Shown: positions 1 through 5,432 of the stretch, one piece after another | Numbering within the stretch: position 1 is the first letter of the stretch | How the letters are laid out: every line of letters begins with the position of its first letter | Assembly: GCA_011620505.1 (NCBI GenBank) | Contig: WOZA01000102.1 | Coordinates: forward strand, 1-6,815 | DNA length: 6,815 nt | Source of the DNA: Anaerolineaceae bacterium | Lineage (GTDB): Bacteria > Chloroflexota > Anaerolineae > Anaerolineales > Anaerolineaceae | Reading direction: 5' to 3' | Made by a program: the position numbers and the translations under genes | Notes under the pieces: generated by a model | The model's input: only the letters and a program-made list of their open reading frames with translations | What the model was told of the DNA's origin: nothing | Databases searched by the model: none

Positions 1-10
1 GACGAAGGGC

Positions 11-16
11 TATAAT
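11..16 (+). promoter_or_regulatory. -10 element of the lit-like gene
   Basis: A perfect TATAAT hexamer lies 30 bases upstream of the ATG at 47, which would give a leader of roughly 24 bases. The matching -35 box would lie before the window start, so it cannot be assessed. A ribosome-binding site, AAAGGA at 33-38, follows with good spacing. Confidence 0.55.
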
Positions 17-46
17 TGAACTGATTTCAACTAAAGGAAAATACTC

Positions 47-715
47 ATGAAAAATAACAAGATTCTTGTCGTGTTTTTGGCATTGTTTATCCCCTTCATT
101 ATTCTCATGGGTGGGGTGAGGTTAATTATGAACCCAGCCTTTGCAGAATTCGAATATGACCGCGCGGGTTTCCCGCTCGACCCTTATGGAATGGATACCA
201 TCGAACGCAAGCAGTGGGCCGGCTATGCCATCCGCTACCTGACCAATAGTGAACCCATCGACTACCTCGGCACCTTGCAGAACTTTCAAGGTGAGAAGAT
301 CTTTACCGAATCCGAGCTTTCGCATATGGTTGACGTTAAAGAAGTTGTTCAAAGATCCCTGCTTGCCTGGTATATCGTCATTGGCCTAAGTGTTGCGATC
401 ATTGGCTGGTTCCTGATCATGGGGCAGTGGAGTTCGTTGCGGCAGGCGTTTCAGGCTGGCGGTTGGGTGACGCTGGGGTTGATTGGGGCCTTACTGATCT
501 TCTTGCTAGTGAGTTTTGATACCTTGTTTGAGCGTTTTCACCAACTCTTTTTTGCCGAAGGCACCTGGCTTTTCGATGAATCCAGCACGCTCATCCGCCT
601 CTTTCCCTTCGTTTTCTGGCGCGACGCTTTTGCACTGGTGCTGATCTTTGCCCTGCTTGTGGGAATCCTGTTGGTGGTGATCACTCACAAACGCAAGCCT
701 AAAACAGCTGCTTAA
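47..715 (+). CDS. lit: Lit/DUF1461 (TIGR01906) family integral membrane protein
   Basis: This is a 222-residue membrane protein. Hydrophobic helices are visible at about 5-27, 105-126, 139-157 and 191-213. The charge pattern (Lys-rich start, HKRKPK near the end) puts both termini in the cytoplasm, with loops 28-104 and 158-190 outside. The second outer loop carries the family hallmark FHQLFF and then a W-L-F-D...LIRLFP block (164-187), typical of DUF1461/TIGR01906. That family includes Lit, the lipoprotein intramolecular transacylase, which moves an acyl chain from the lipoprotein diacylglyceryl group to the N-terminal cysteine to make lyso-form lipoproteins. Two outer-loop histidines, H93 (in LSHMVDVK) and H165, are 72 residues apart, matching the spacing I recall for the catalytic histidines of Lit. 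Family membership is secure. The exact enzymatic role in this organism is inferred. It is a single-gene unit with its own promoter and terminator. Confidence 0.82.
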   Translation: MKNNKILVVFLALFIPFIILMGGVRLIMNPAFAEFEYDRAGFPLDPYGMDTIERKQWAGYAIRYLTNSEPIDYLGTLQNFQGEKIFTESELSHMVDVKEVVQRSLLAWYIVIGLSVAIIGWFLIMGQWSSLRQAFQAGGWVTLGLIGALLIFLLVSFDTLFERFHQLFFAEGTWLFDESSTLIRLFPFVFWRDAFALVLIFALLVGILLVVITHKRKPKTAA

Positions 716-718
716 ACC

Positions 719-747
719 AAAAGACCCCCGAAAACCGGGGGTCTTTT
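719..747. terminator. Bidirectional intrinsic terminator between lit-like gene and ugpC
   Basis: A 12-bp perfect stem pairs 719-730 (AAAAGACCCCCG) with 736-747 (CGGGGGTCTTTT) around a 5-nt loop. The T-run on the right and the A-run on the left let it act on both strands. It starts 3 bases after the plus-strand stop and sits 10 bases beyond the minus-strand stop at 758, so it serves both convergent genes. Confidence 0.93.
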
Positions 748-757
748 CTTGTGAAAA

Positions 758-1870
758 CTAGACGACAACGGGAGGATTTTCCGCGTCGAGGCTTGGATCG
801 AAGATGTGGATGTTGTCCATGTTGAAGACAACGCGCATCTTTGCGCCGTACTGAGTGTGCGTGCGGGGGTCAACACGAGCGATGAAATTGTGATTGCCGT
901 TGACCAGGTAAAGGAAGATTTCGTTACCCATCAGTTCGGTCACATCCACAGTGACATCCACTGGCTCGGCAATGATGCCAGGAGCGGCATATTCGGGATT
1001 GTGAATGTCCTCTGGGCGGATACCAAAGATGATGTCCTTACCAACGACACTCTCGTAGCGAGTGATGTAGTGATCTGGGACGCGGACACGGAATGAGCCC
1101 ATGTCCACGAACATCTTGCCTTCTTCCATGAGAACCTTACCGTTGAAGAAGTTCATGGCAGGGGAACCAATGAAGCCGGCAACGAAAAGGTTTGCGGGAT
1201 GATCATAGAGCACCTGCGGAGTATCGAGCTGCTGGAGCTTTCCTTTATTCATAACGGCAATTCGGGTCGCCATGGTCATGGCTTCGGTCTGGTCATGAGT
1301 GACGTAGATGAAGGTAGTCTCAAGGCGCTTGTGGAGCTTGGAGAGCTCGGCGCGGGTCTGAACGCGTAGTTTTGCGTCGAGGTTAGAGAGGGGCTCATCA
1401 AAGAGGAAAACTTTTGGCTCGCGAACGATAGCACGCCCAACAGCCACACGCTGACGCTGACCACCAGAAAGTTCCTTGGGCTTGCGCTTGAGCAGGGTTT
1501 CGATTCCGAGGGTCTGAGCTGCTACTTTGACGCGCCTATCGATGTCGGCTTTGTCGAACTTGCGCAGTTTCAAGCCAAATGCCATGTTGTCGTAGACAGA
1601 CATGTGCGGGTAGAGGGCATAGCTCTGAAAGACCATAGCGATATCGCGATCTTTGGGAGCAACGTCATTGACGACTTGGTCACCAATCATTACCTTGCCG
1701 TCTGTGATTTCTTCCAGACCAGCAAGACAGCGCAACGCTGTAGTCTTGCCGCAGCCGGATGGACCAACCAGGACTAAGAACTCTTTATCTTGGATTGCAA
1801 GAGTAAGATCTTGCACGGCGACAACGTCACCAAAACGTTTCCAAACATGATCGTACGTAACACTTGCCAT
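758..1870 (-). CDS. ugpC: ABC transporter ATP-binding protein, UgpC/MsmX/MalK class
   Basis: A 370-residue cytoplasmic ATPase that would power a CUT1-type carbohydrate or glycerol-phosphate importer. All nucleotide-binding motifs are intact: Walker A GPSGCGKTT (36-44), Q-loop Q82, signature LSGGQRQ (134-140), Walker B VFLFDEP (154-160) with catalytic E159, D-loop SNLDAK (162-167) and switch H192. The C-terminal third (about 237-370) is the regulatory OB/TOBE domain of the MalK/UgpC group, with FGIRPEDI (282-289) and a DVTELMGNE segment. The length is normal for the family. I chose ATG at 1870 because GGAGGA (1883-1878) sits 8 bases upstream. A longer frame opening at TTG 1885 would overlap this ribosome-binding site. 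No permease or solute-binding gene is adjacent, so it may be a shared ATPase serving several importers, as MsmX does in Bacillus. The substrate cannot be read from the sequence. Confidence 0.95.
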   Translation of the reverse strand: MASVTYDHVWKRFGDVVAVQDLTLAIQDKEFLVLVGPSGCGKTTALRCLAGLEEITDGKVMIGDQVVNDVAPKDRDIAMVFQSYALYPHMSVYDNMAFGLKLRKFDKADIDRRVKVAAQTLGIETLLKRKPKELSGGQRQRVAVGRAIVREPKVFLFDEPLSNLDAKLRVQTRAELSKLHKRLETTFIYVTHDQTEAMTMATRIAVMNKGKLQQLDTPQVLYDHPANLFVAGFIGSPAMNFFNGKVLMEEGKMFVDMGSFRVRVPDHYITRYESVVGKDIIFGIRPEDIHNPEYAAPGIIAEPVDVTVDVTELMGNEIFLYLVNGNHNFIARVDPRTHTQYGAKMRVVFNMDNIHIFDPSLDAENPPVVV

Positions 1871-1894
1871 AAAGATTTCCTCCAATCTTGAACG

Positions 1895-1920
1895 AGTATA
1901 GTGACTTCATTATACGTCAA
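1895..1920 (-). promoter_or_regulatory. Candidate promoter of ugpC
   Basis: On the minus strand, TTGACG (1920-1915) is followed directly by TATAAT (1914-1909), and TATACT lies at 1900-1895. TTGACG to TATACT has only a 14-base spacer, which is short. TATAAT as the -10 would lack a good -35. Either way a promoter 25-45 bases upstream of the start codon is likely, but the exact hexamers are uncertain. Confidence 0.4.
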
Positions 1921-2034
1921 ATAGAAGAAGAAGGGTAGTTTTTTTAGAATGATTCATACTTTTAATGCCAATATTTCCAAGGATTAAAAAATTCAATAAG
2001 TCTGTTGTTTAAAGAACTCCAGATCACGAGCATC

Positions 2035-2063
2035 AAAAAAAACACCCGCATTGCCAGGTGTTT
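2035..2063 (-). terminator. Intrinsic terminator of glnA
   Basis: Read on the minus strand, AAACACC (2063-2057) pairs with GGTGTTT (2046-2040) across a 10-nt loop. It runs into eight consecutive T residues (complement of A2035-2042). It lies about 19 bases after the glnA stop. Confidence 0.85.
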
Positions 2064-2081
2064 CTTTGCTCTTAGTAGCTT

Positions 2082-3500
2082 TCAGCAATCCAAGTAACGC
2101 TCGATCTCAATTGGGATCGGGCGGGTGAGAATATCGTTGGCTTCTTTGCGCAGTGCTTTTACCCAAAAACTGATGAACTCGTTTGAAAATACCCCTGGTT
2201 TCGTCAGGAACTCCTGGTCTTTTTCGATGGCATCCAGGGCTTCACTGAGCGAGAAGGGAACCTTCTTGATGCGCTTTTGTTTCGATTCTGGCCAGGATAG
2301 CACATCATCGTCAAATGGTCCATAACCAGCGGTACGCGGATCCACTTTTCGGGCAATGCCATCCAATCCAGCCAGCAGCATGGCAGGGATGGCCAGGTAG
2401 GGATTGCAGGTGCCATCCGGAGTGCGGTATTCTATCCGGACTTCGCTTGGGTCGGTGGCATATTTGGGGGCTCGAACTGCGGCGTTGCGATCGCCTTTAC
2501 CAAAGAAACAGCTGGTCGGAGCTTCGAACCCGGGGGCAAGGCGCTTGAATGAATTGGTTGAAGGGTTGGTGAGGGCGCAGAGGGCTGCAGCGTGGTCGAG
2601 AATGCCACCTACGTAATAGAGGGCTGTCTCGCTCAGATTGGCGTAGCCCTTGGCATCGTAGAAAACGTTCAGACCGTCTTTGACCAGCAATTGATGGAAG
2701 TGCAAACCGCTGCCAGCAGCGCCAAAGAAGGGTTTTGGCATGAATGTGATGGTTTTGCCCTCCGCATAGGCCAGGTTCTTTGCCAGGTACTTGACCATCA
2801 GGGATCCATCCGTCGACTTGAAAATGTCCTGAAGAGGGGGTTCGATTTCGCCATGCCCTGGGCCGCCGGCCTCATGGTGATGGTACTTGACTCTGTAGCC
2901 GAAATCTTCCATCATCAGTGAGATCTCGTTGCGTAAATCCTGGTTTTGATCAGCTGGTGCAATTTGATGATATCCCCGGTGGTTGGAAACCAGGTAGCCA
3001 TTGGTGGTCGGGTTCTCCATCCAATCGGATTCGTACGAGACGAGTGAATAGGAGCTGGCATTCAAGCGATTGTCAAATCTGACTTCGTCCAATATGTAGA
3101 ATTCGTATTCGGGGCCCCAGATTGAACGGTCAGCAACCCCTGTCTTTTTTAGATAGGCTTCAGCCTTGGCGACGATCTGGCGGGGGTCAAAATCGAAGCG
3201 AGCCTTGCTATCGGCTTCAAAAATATCTGCCAGAAATGAGAGCGTTGGACGCTTGAAAAATGGATCCATGAACGCAGTTGAAAGATCAGGAATGAGGATC
3301 ATATCCCCTGAAGTAACCGGCTTAAACCCAACAGCAGAGCCATCAAACCCAATACCGTCCCGCATCATCTGTGGTGTGAAGGACTCAGCAGACACCGAAA
3401 CATGGTGCCAGCGACCAAACAAGTCGCACCATTTCAGATCGATCATGCGGATTTCGTTTTCCCGAATGTATTTCAATGCCTCTTCGTAATTTTGGAACAT
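2082..3500 (-). CDS. glnA: Type I glutamine synthetase
   Basis: This 472-residue enzyme makes glutamine from glutamate, ammonia and ATP. Visible active-site features, with Salmonella/E. coli equivalents from memory, are: FDGSA with D53 (D50); metal ligands E131 and E133 in WGPEYEF; HHHE E210 and E218; GSGLHFH H267 (H269); NPSTNSFKRL with R320; flap E326 in PGFEAP; R338 and R343; E357 and R359 in VRIEYR. The beta-grasp domain covers about 15-100 and the catalytic domain about 105-470. The position of the adenylylation Tyr397 is occupied by L401, and the Bacillus feedback Arg62 position appears to be Pro, so neither classical control is predicted. ATG at 3500 was chosen because GGAG (3511-3508) is 7 bases upstream. 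GTG 3503 and TTG 3506 are too close to it. It is monocistronic, with its own terminator. Confidence 0.96.
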   Translation of the reverse strand: MFQNYEEALKYIRENEIRMIDLKWCDLFGRWHHVSVSAESFTPQMMRDGIGFDGSAVGFKPVTSGDMILIPDLSTAFMDPFFKRPTLSFLADIFEADSKARFDFDPRQIVAKAEAYLKKTGVADRSIWGPEYEFYILDEVRFDNRLNASSYSLVSYESDWMENPTTNGYLVSNHRGYHQIAPADQNQDLRNEISLMMEDFGYRVKYHHHEAGGPGHGEIEPPLQDIFKSTDGSLMVKYLAKNLAYAEGKTITFMPKPFFGAAGSGLHFHQLLVKDGLNVFYDAKGYANLSETALYYVGGILDHAAALCALTNPSTNSFKRLAPGFEAPTSCFFGKGDRNAAVRAPKYATDPSEVRIEYRTPDGTCNPYLAIPAMLLAGLDGIARKVDPRTAGYGPFDDDVLSWPESKQKRIKKVPFSLSEALDAIEKDQEFLTKPGVFSNEFISFWVKALRKEANDILTRPIPIEIERYLDC

Positions 3501-3575
3501 CACCAAGCTCCTTTTTATTTGTTTAATTTTTGTGTCTCGGATCGAATGACAAGTTCGAAATTTAGGCGCAGGTCA

Positions 3576-3584
3576 ATTTTACCA
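3576..3584 (-). promoter_or_regulatory. Candidate extended -10 of glnA
   Basis: On the minus strand TGGTAAAAT (3584-3576) fits an extended -10 (TGnTAnAAT-like), predicting a leader of about 65-70 bases before the glnA start. No convincing -35 box is visible at the usual distance, which is tolerable for extended -10 promoters. This is a suggestion only. Confidence 0.3.
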
Positions 3585-3660
3585 GTATCCTGCCTGGGCT
3601 ACAGGCGCAAGATACGCCGCTTACAGCGAGTTGCCATGCCAGGCGCAAGGGGGTGAATCA

Positions 3661-3688
3661 AAAACGACCTGAAGATTCAGGTCGTTTT
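3661..3688 (-). terminator. Intrinsic terminator of the rubredoxin gene
   Basis: A perfect 12-bp stem (3661-3672, AAAACGACCTGA, with 3677-3688) closes on a 4-nt loop. On the minus strand it ends in a run of five T residues (complement of 3664-3660). It begins 20 bases after the rubredoxin stop. The A/T-rich stem base could also stop plus-strand transcription. Confidence 0.9.
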
Positions 3689-3707
3689 ATTGAATGAATG
3701 AATATTG

Positions 3708-3869
3708 TTAGCGGAGTTTCTCGAATTGATCCTTCGCAGCACCACAATCGGGGCAAACCCAATCTTCGGGCAGGTCATCAAATGAGGTGCCAGGTTCAAT
3801 CCCAGCGGAGGGGTCACCGATAGCTGGATCGTAGATATAACCACAGGCGATGCATTCGTATTTGTCCAT
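3708..3869 (-). CDS. Rubredoxin
   Basis: A complete 53-residue rubredoxin, a small cytoplasmic electron carrier with one iron bound by four cysteines. Both ligand pairs are present: C6-x2-C9-G in YECIACGY and C39-x2-C42-G in WVCPDCGA. The classic core is also there: Y11/Y13, DP at 14-15, GDP at 18-20, FDDLPEDWVCP (30-40) and a charged C-terminus ending KLR. The length matches single-domain rubredoxins (52-54). The ATG at 3869 has an AAGGAG ribosome-binding site just upstream (minus strand, about 3879-3874). It has its own promoter region and terminator, so it appears monocistronic. Typical partners are rubrerythrin, superoxide reductase or oxygen reductases, but none is in the window, so the partner is unknown. 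The gene is easily skipped by length cut-offs. Confidence 0.96.
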   Translation of the reverse strand: MDKYECIACGYIYDPAIGDPSAGIEPGTSFDDLPEDWVCPDCGAAKDQFEKLR

Positions 3870-3900
3870 TTTTCTCCTTGAACGCTTATACTATATTTAC

Positions 3901-3916
3901 AGGAGTAACTACTCCT
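3901..3916. promoter_or_regulatory. Palindromic operator or RNA-switch candidate in the rubredoxin leader
   Basis: AGGAGTA-AC-TACTCCT is a perfect 7-bp inverted repeat around 2 bases. It lies just downstream of a minus-strand TATAAT (3937-3932), which is where a repressor would block initiation or elongation. As RNA, its second arm (ACUCCU) is also complementary to the AGGAG of the rubredoxin ribosome-binding site. No cognate regulator can be named. Confidence 0.45.
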
Positions 3917-3931
3917 TGTTTGGTGTTTAGT

Positions 3932-3937
3932 ATTATA
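3932..3937 (-). promoter_or_regulatory. -10 element of the rubredoxin gene
   Basis: A perfect TATAAT on the minus strand lies 62 bases upstream of the ATG at 3869, preceded by TTG. The nearest -35-like hexamer, TTGAAA (3963-3958), has a 20-base spacer, so the -35 is weak or absent. Confidence 0.45.
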
Positions 3938-4018
3938 CAACAGCTTGCATGAATGAGTTTCAAAAAAAGATAGAACTCATGAGAATTTAACCAAACTCTA
4001 ATACTATAAGGAGCTGAA

Positions 4019-4339
4019 ATGACTGACTTCAATGAATTGATGAAATCTCTACCTAAATTGATTAATGCCGAAGAAGCAAAAGGTTTGAATGGACGGGTGC
4101 AGTTCAGCCTGACAGGCGCAGGTGGCGGCGACTGGGGCGTGGTTTTGGACGATGGCAAGGTCAGTGTCAGCGAAGGTGCAATGGTGCAGCCCCAGTTAAC
4201 CGTAAAGATCACCACTGAAAATGCCGAAAAGTTGATGAGCGGCAGTCTCGACCCAATGATGGCATTCATGACCGGCAAGATCAAGATTGCTGGCGATATG
4301 TCTCTTGGAATGAAATTGATAGGCTTGCTGAAACAGTAA
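4019..4339 (+). CDS. SCP2 sterol-binding domain protein
   Basis: A 106-residue, probably soluble, stand-alone SCP2-type protein. The fold has a hydrophobic tunnel that binds lipids or acyl chains. The ligand in bacteria is generally unknown. Visible family features are the central beta-sheet strands (RVQFSLTG, 26-33; DWGVVLDDGKVSVSEG, 38-53; QLTVKITTENAEKLMSG, 59-75) and the signature G-x-LDP-MMAFMTGKIKIAGDM (75-94), followed by a hydrophobic C-terminal helix (MKLIGLLKQ). The length matches single-domain SCP2 proteins. AAGGAG (4008-4013) is 5 bases before the ATG. It diverges from rubredoxin and converges on the DUF59 gene with a single base between the two stop codons. A promoter is likely within 3941-4007, but no convincing hexamer pair is visible. 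Confidence 0.9.
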   Translation: MTDFNELMKSLPKLINAEEAKGLNGRVQFSLTGAGGGDWGVVLDDGKVSVSEGAMVQPQLTVKITTENAEKLMSGSLDPMMAFMTGKIKIAGDMSLGMKLIGLLKQ

Positions 4340-4340
4340 A

Positions 4341-4685
4341 CTAAGGCAGAAAGCCCCATTGGGGGTCCAATAGGTCGCCTTCCATCATATCGGGGGTCCA
4401 GGGTTGCATGTCGAATTCCATGCTGGTCGGAACGCCGAGGATTTGTTCGACCTTCTTGCGGGTTTCTTCCAGCATTGCAGGCCCGTAAGGACAAAAAGGT
4501 GTGGTCAGAACCATGCGAACATGGGCTCCTTGTTCGGTTAGCTTGATTTCCCTGACCAATCCCAGCTCAATCACAGAATAGCCCAATTCAGGGTCTGTGA
4601 TACCTGATAATCCTTCAATTAAATCGTTGTATTTATCTGGATTCGTGGTTCGGATTTCCCAGTTAACCTTTGTTTCATTTTCCAT
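4341..4685 (-). CDS. DUF59/MIP18-family (SufT-like) iron-sulfur cluster assembly factor
   Basis: A 114-residue protein of the PaaD/MIP18/SufT group, which helps mature Fe-S proteins. Seen directly: the family core ITDPELGYSVIELGLVREI (29-47), the TTPFCPYGPAM segment with the conserved cysteine C65, and the WTPDMM block (96-101) near the C-terminus. The extension after it (EGDLLDPQWGFLP) is a short tail. ATG 4685 was chosen because GAGG (4695-4692) lies 6 bases upstream. This gives an 11-base overlap with the end of the SufR-like gene (stop at 4675-4677), which implies one transcript and translational coupling. ATGs further upstream would add an unconserved N-terminus inside the regulator gene. 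Pairing with an Fe-S-sensing repressor supports a role in Fe-S homeostasis. The specific targets are unknown. Confidence 0.88.
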   Translation of the reverse strand: MENETKVNWEIRTTNPDKYNDLIEGLSGITDPELGYSVIELGLVREIKLTEQGAHVRMVLTTPFCPYGPAMLEETRKKVEQILGVPTSMEFDMQPWTPDMMEGDLLDPQWGFLP

Positions 4686-5295
4686 CTTGAACCTCATAAG
4701 TATATGTGCATGCCACGTCACCCCGCAGAATGGAGGTATCGTGACTGATTGGATGCTTGATGAGCGATTCTAACAGAGCGTGGTTGATTGTACAAACTTC
4801 GGGATGGTTTTGTCCAAGGTAATGGAAAGGGCAGTGATGCGTGGTAAGCGTGTAATTTTCGCCGGACCTGGTCCAGGAAAAAATAAAACCATCTTGCGTG
4901 AGATTGCTGGCGAATTGCTCCAGCTTCTCCTCAGGGTACTCAGAGCTGACTGAGCTCGCATATATTTCGGCGAAATCTCTCCCAATTTGTTGAAACAGCT
5001 CCAGCAACCTGTCCGTGCCAAGAAAGCTTTTCATGGTGGTCAGGGCTTGATCCGACAATTTGATGTAATTGGTCGGAACATTTTGAAAGCCCTTTTCGGT
5101 CAGGTGATAGACGAATCGCGGTCTGCCCACGCCATGACGTTCTTCCGACGAGGTGATAACCCCCTCCGCTTCCAGGCTCATCAGGTGATGGCGAACGGAA
5201 ATCTCACTAATGCCAAGGATCTCCGAGAGCTGGCTGATGGTTGCCATTCGCAGCAGGAAGACCTGATTTAAGATACTGTCTTTTGTGTTCTTCAT
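4675..5295 (-). CDS. SufR-like Fe-S-sensing transcriptional regulator (winged HTH)
   Basis: A 206-residue regulator. The N-terminal winged helix-turn-helix (about 5-67) contains ISQLSEILGISEISVRHHL (20-38), then LEAEGVI and the wing VGRPRFVYHLTEKG. This is the arrangement in SufR and related ArsR/DeoR-like repressors. The C-terminal sensor has three cysteines, C155 (HHCPF), C168 (PEVC) and C196 (VACTY), spaced C-x12-C-x27-C. That spacing matches the Fe-S cluster ligands I recall for SufR proteins. S188 occupies a place where I believe some relatives carry another cysteine. Such proteins bind DNA in the holo form and repress suf genes, losing affinity when the cluster is lost. Overlap with the downstream DUF59 gene supports that role. 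No clear Shine-Dalgarno precedes ATG 5295, yet this start fits the domain boundary. Full sufBCDSU genes are not in view. Confidence 0.88.
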   Translation of the reverse strand: MKNTKDSILNQVFLLRMATISQLSEILGISEISVRHHLMSLEAEGVITSSEERHGVGRPRFVYHLTEKGFQNVPTNYIKLSDQALTTMKSFLGTDRLLELFQQIGRDFAEIYASSVSSEYPEEKLEQFASNLTQDGFIFSWTRSGENYTLTTHHCPFHYLGQNHPEVCTINHALLESLIKHPISHDTSILRGDVACTYTYEVQDGK

Positions 5296-5305
5296 AATGC
5301 TTGAT

Positions 5306-5311
5306 ATTATA
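5306..5311 (-). promoter_or_regulatory. -10 element of the SufR-like/DUF59 operon
   Basis: A perfect TATAAT on the minus strand ends only 10 bases before the ATG at 5295. Transcription would start within a few bases of the start codon, giving a leaderless or nearly leaderless message. This agrees with the missing Shine-Dalgarno. No good -35 is seen 16-18 bases upstream, which may mean an activator or a weak promoter. Confidence 0.5.
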
Positions 5312-5313
5312 TG

Positions 5314-5355
5314 GCAATTTGTTTAGCAGGATTGCGCTTATGCCAAGCAATTTGT
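5314..5355. repeat. GCAATTTGT repeats: operator candidate in the divergent promoter region
   Basis: GCAATTTGT occurs at 5314-5322 and again at 5347-5355, 33 bases apart (about three helical turns). Between them an inverted half-site ATTGC lies at 5331-5335. The half-sites therefore alternate in orientation every 16-17 bases. They lie between the -10 boxes of the SufR-like operon and of the DUF4332 gene, a natural place for autoregulation by the SufR-like protein. Confidence 0.4.
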
Positions 5356-5390
5356 GAAAGCAAAATCTTTGTTTACACTTAGGTATGCGC

Positions 5391-5396
5391 TATAAT
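5391..5396 (+). promoter_or_regulatory. -10 element of the DUF4332 gene
   Basis: A perfect TATAAT sits 37 bases before the ATG at 5433. Upstream, TTGTTT (5369-5374) gives a 16-base spacer, while the better-looking TTTACA (5372-5377) is only 13 bases away. The predicted start of transcription near 5403 rules out the in-frame ATG at 5385 as the translation start. Confidence 0.6.
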
Positions 5397-5432
5397 GTGT
5401 TAAATGCTAATGGGTATTTCAAGGAGAGAAAA

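Noticed and set aside
3677..3940. An 87-residue minus-strand open frame overlapping the rubredoxin gene
   Set aside because: It is an out-of-frame shadow. The rubredoxin frame has four cysteine ligands, a correct length and a ribosome-binding site.
3976..3983. CTCATGAG palindrome upstream of the SCP2 gene
   Set aside because: It is only eight bases with no second copy in the region, well within chance expectation.
3886..4494. A 202-residue minus-strand open frame across the SCP2 gene
   Set aside because: It lies antisense to the SCP2 gene and out of frame with DUF59. It has low-complexity composition and no recognisable motif or ribosome-binding site.
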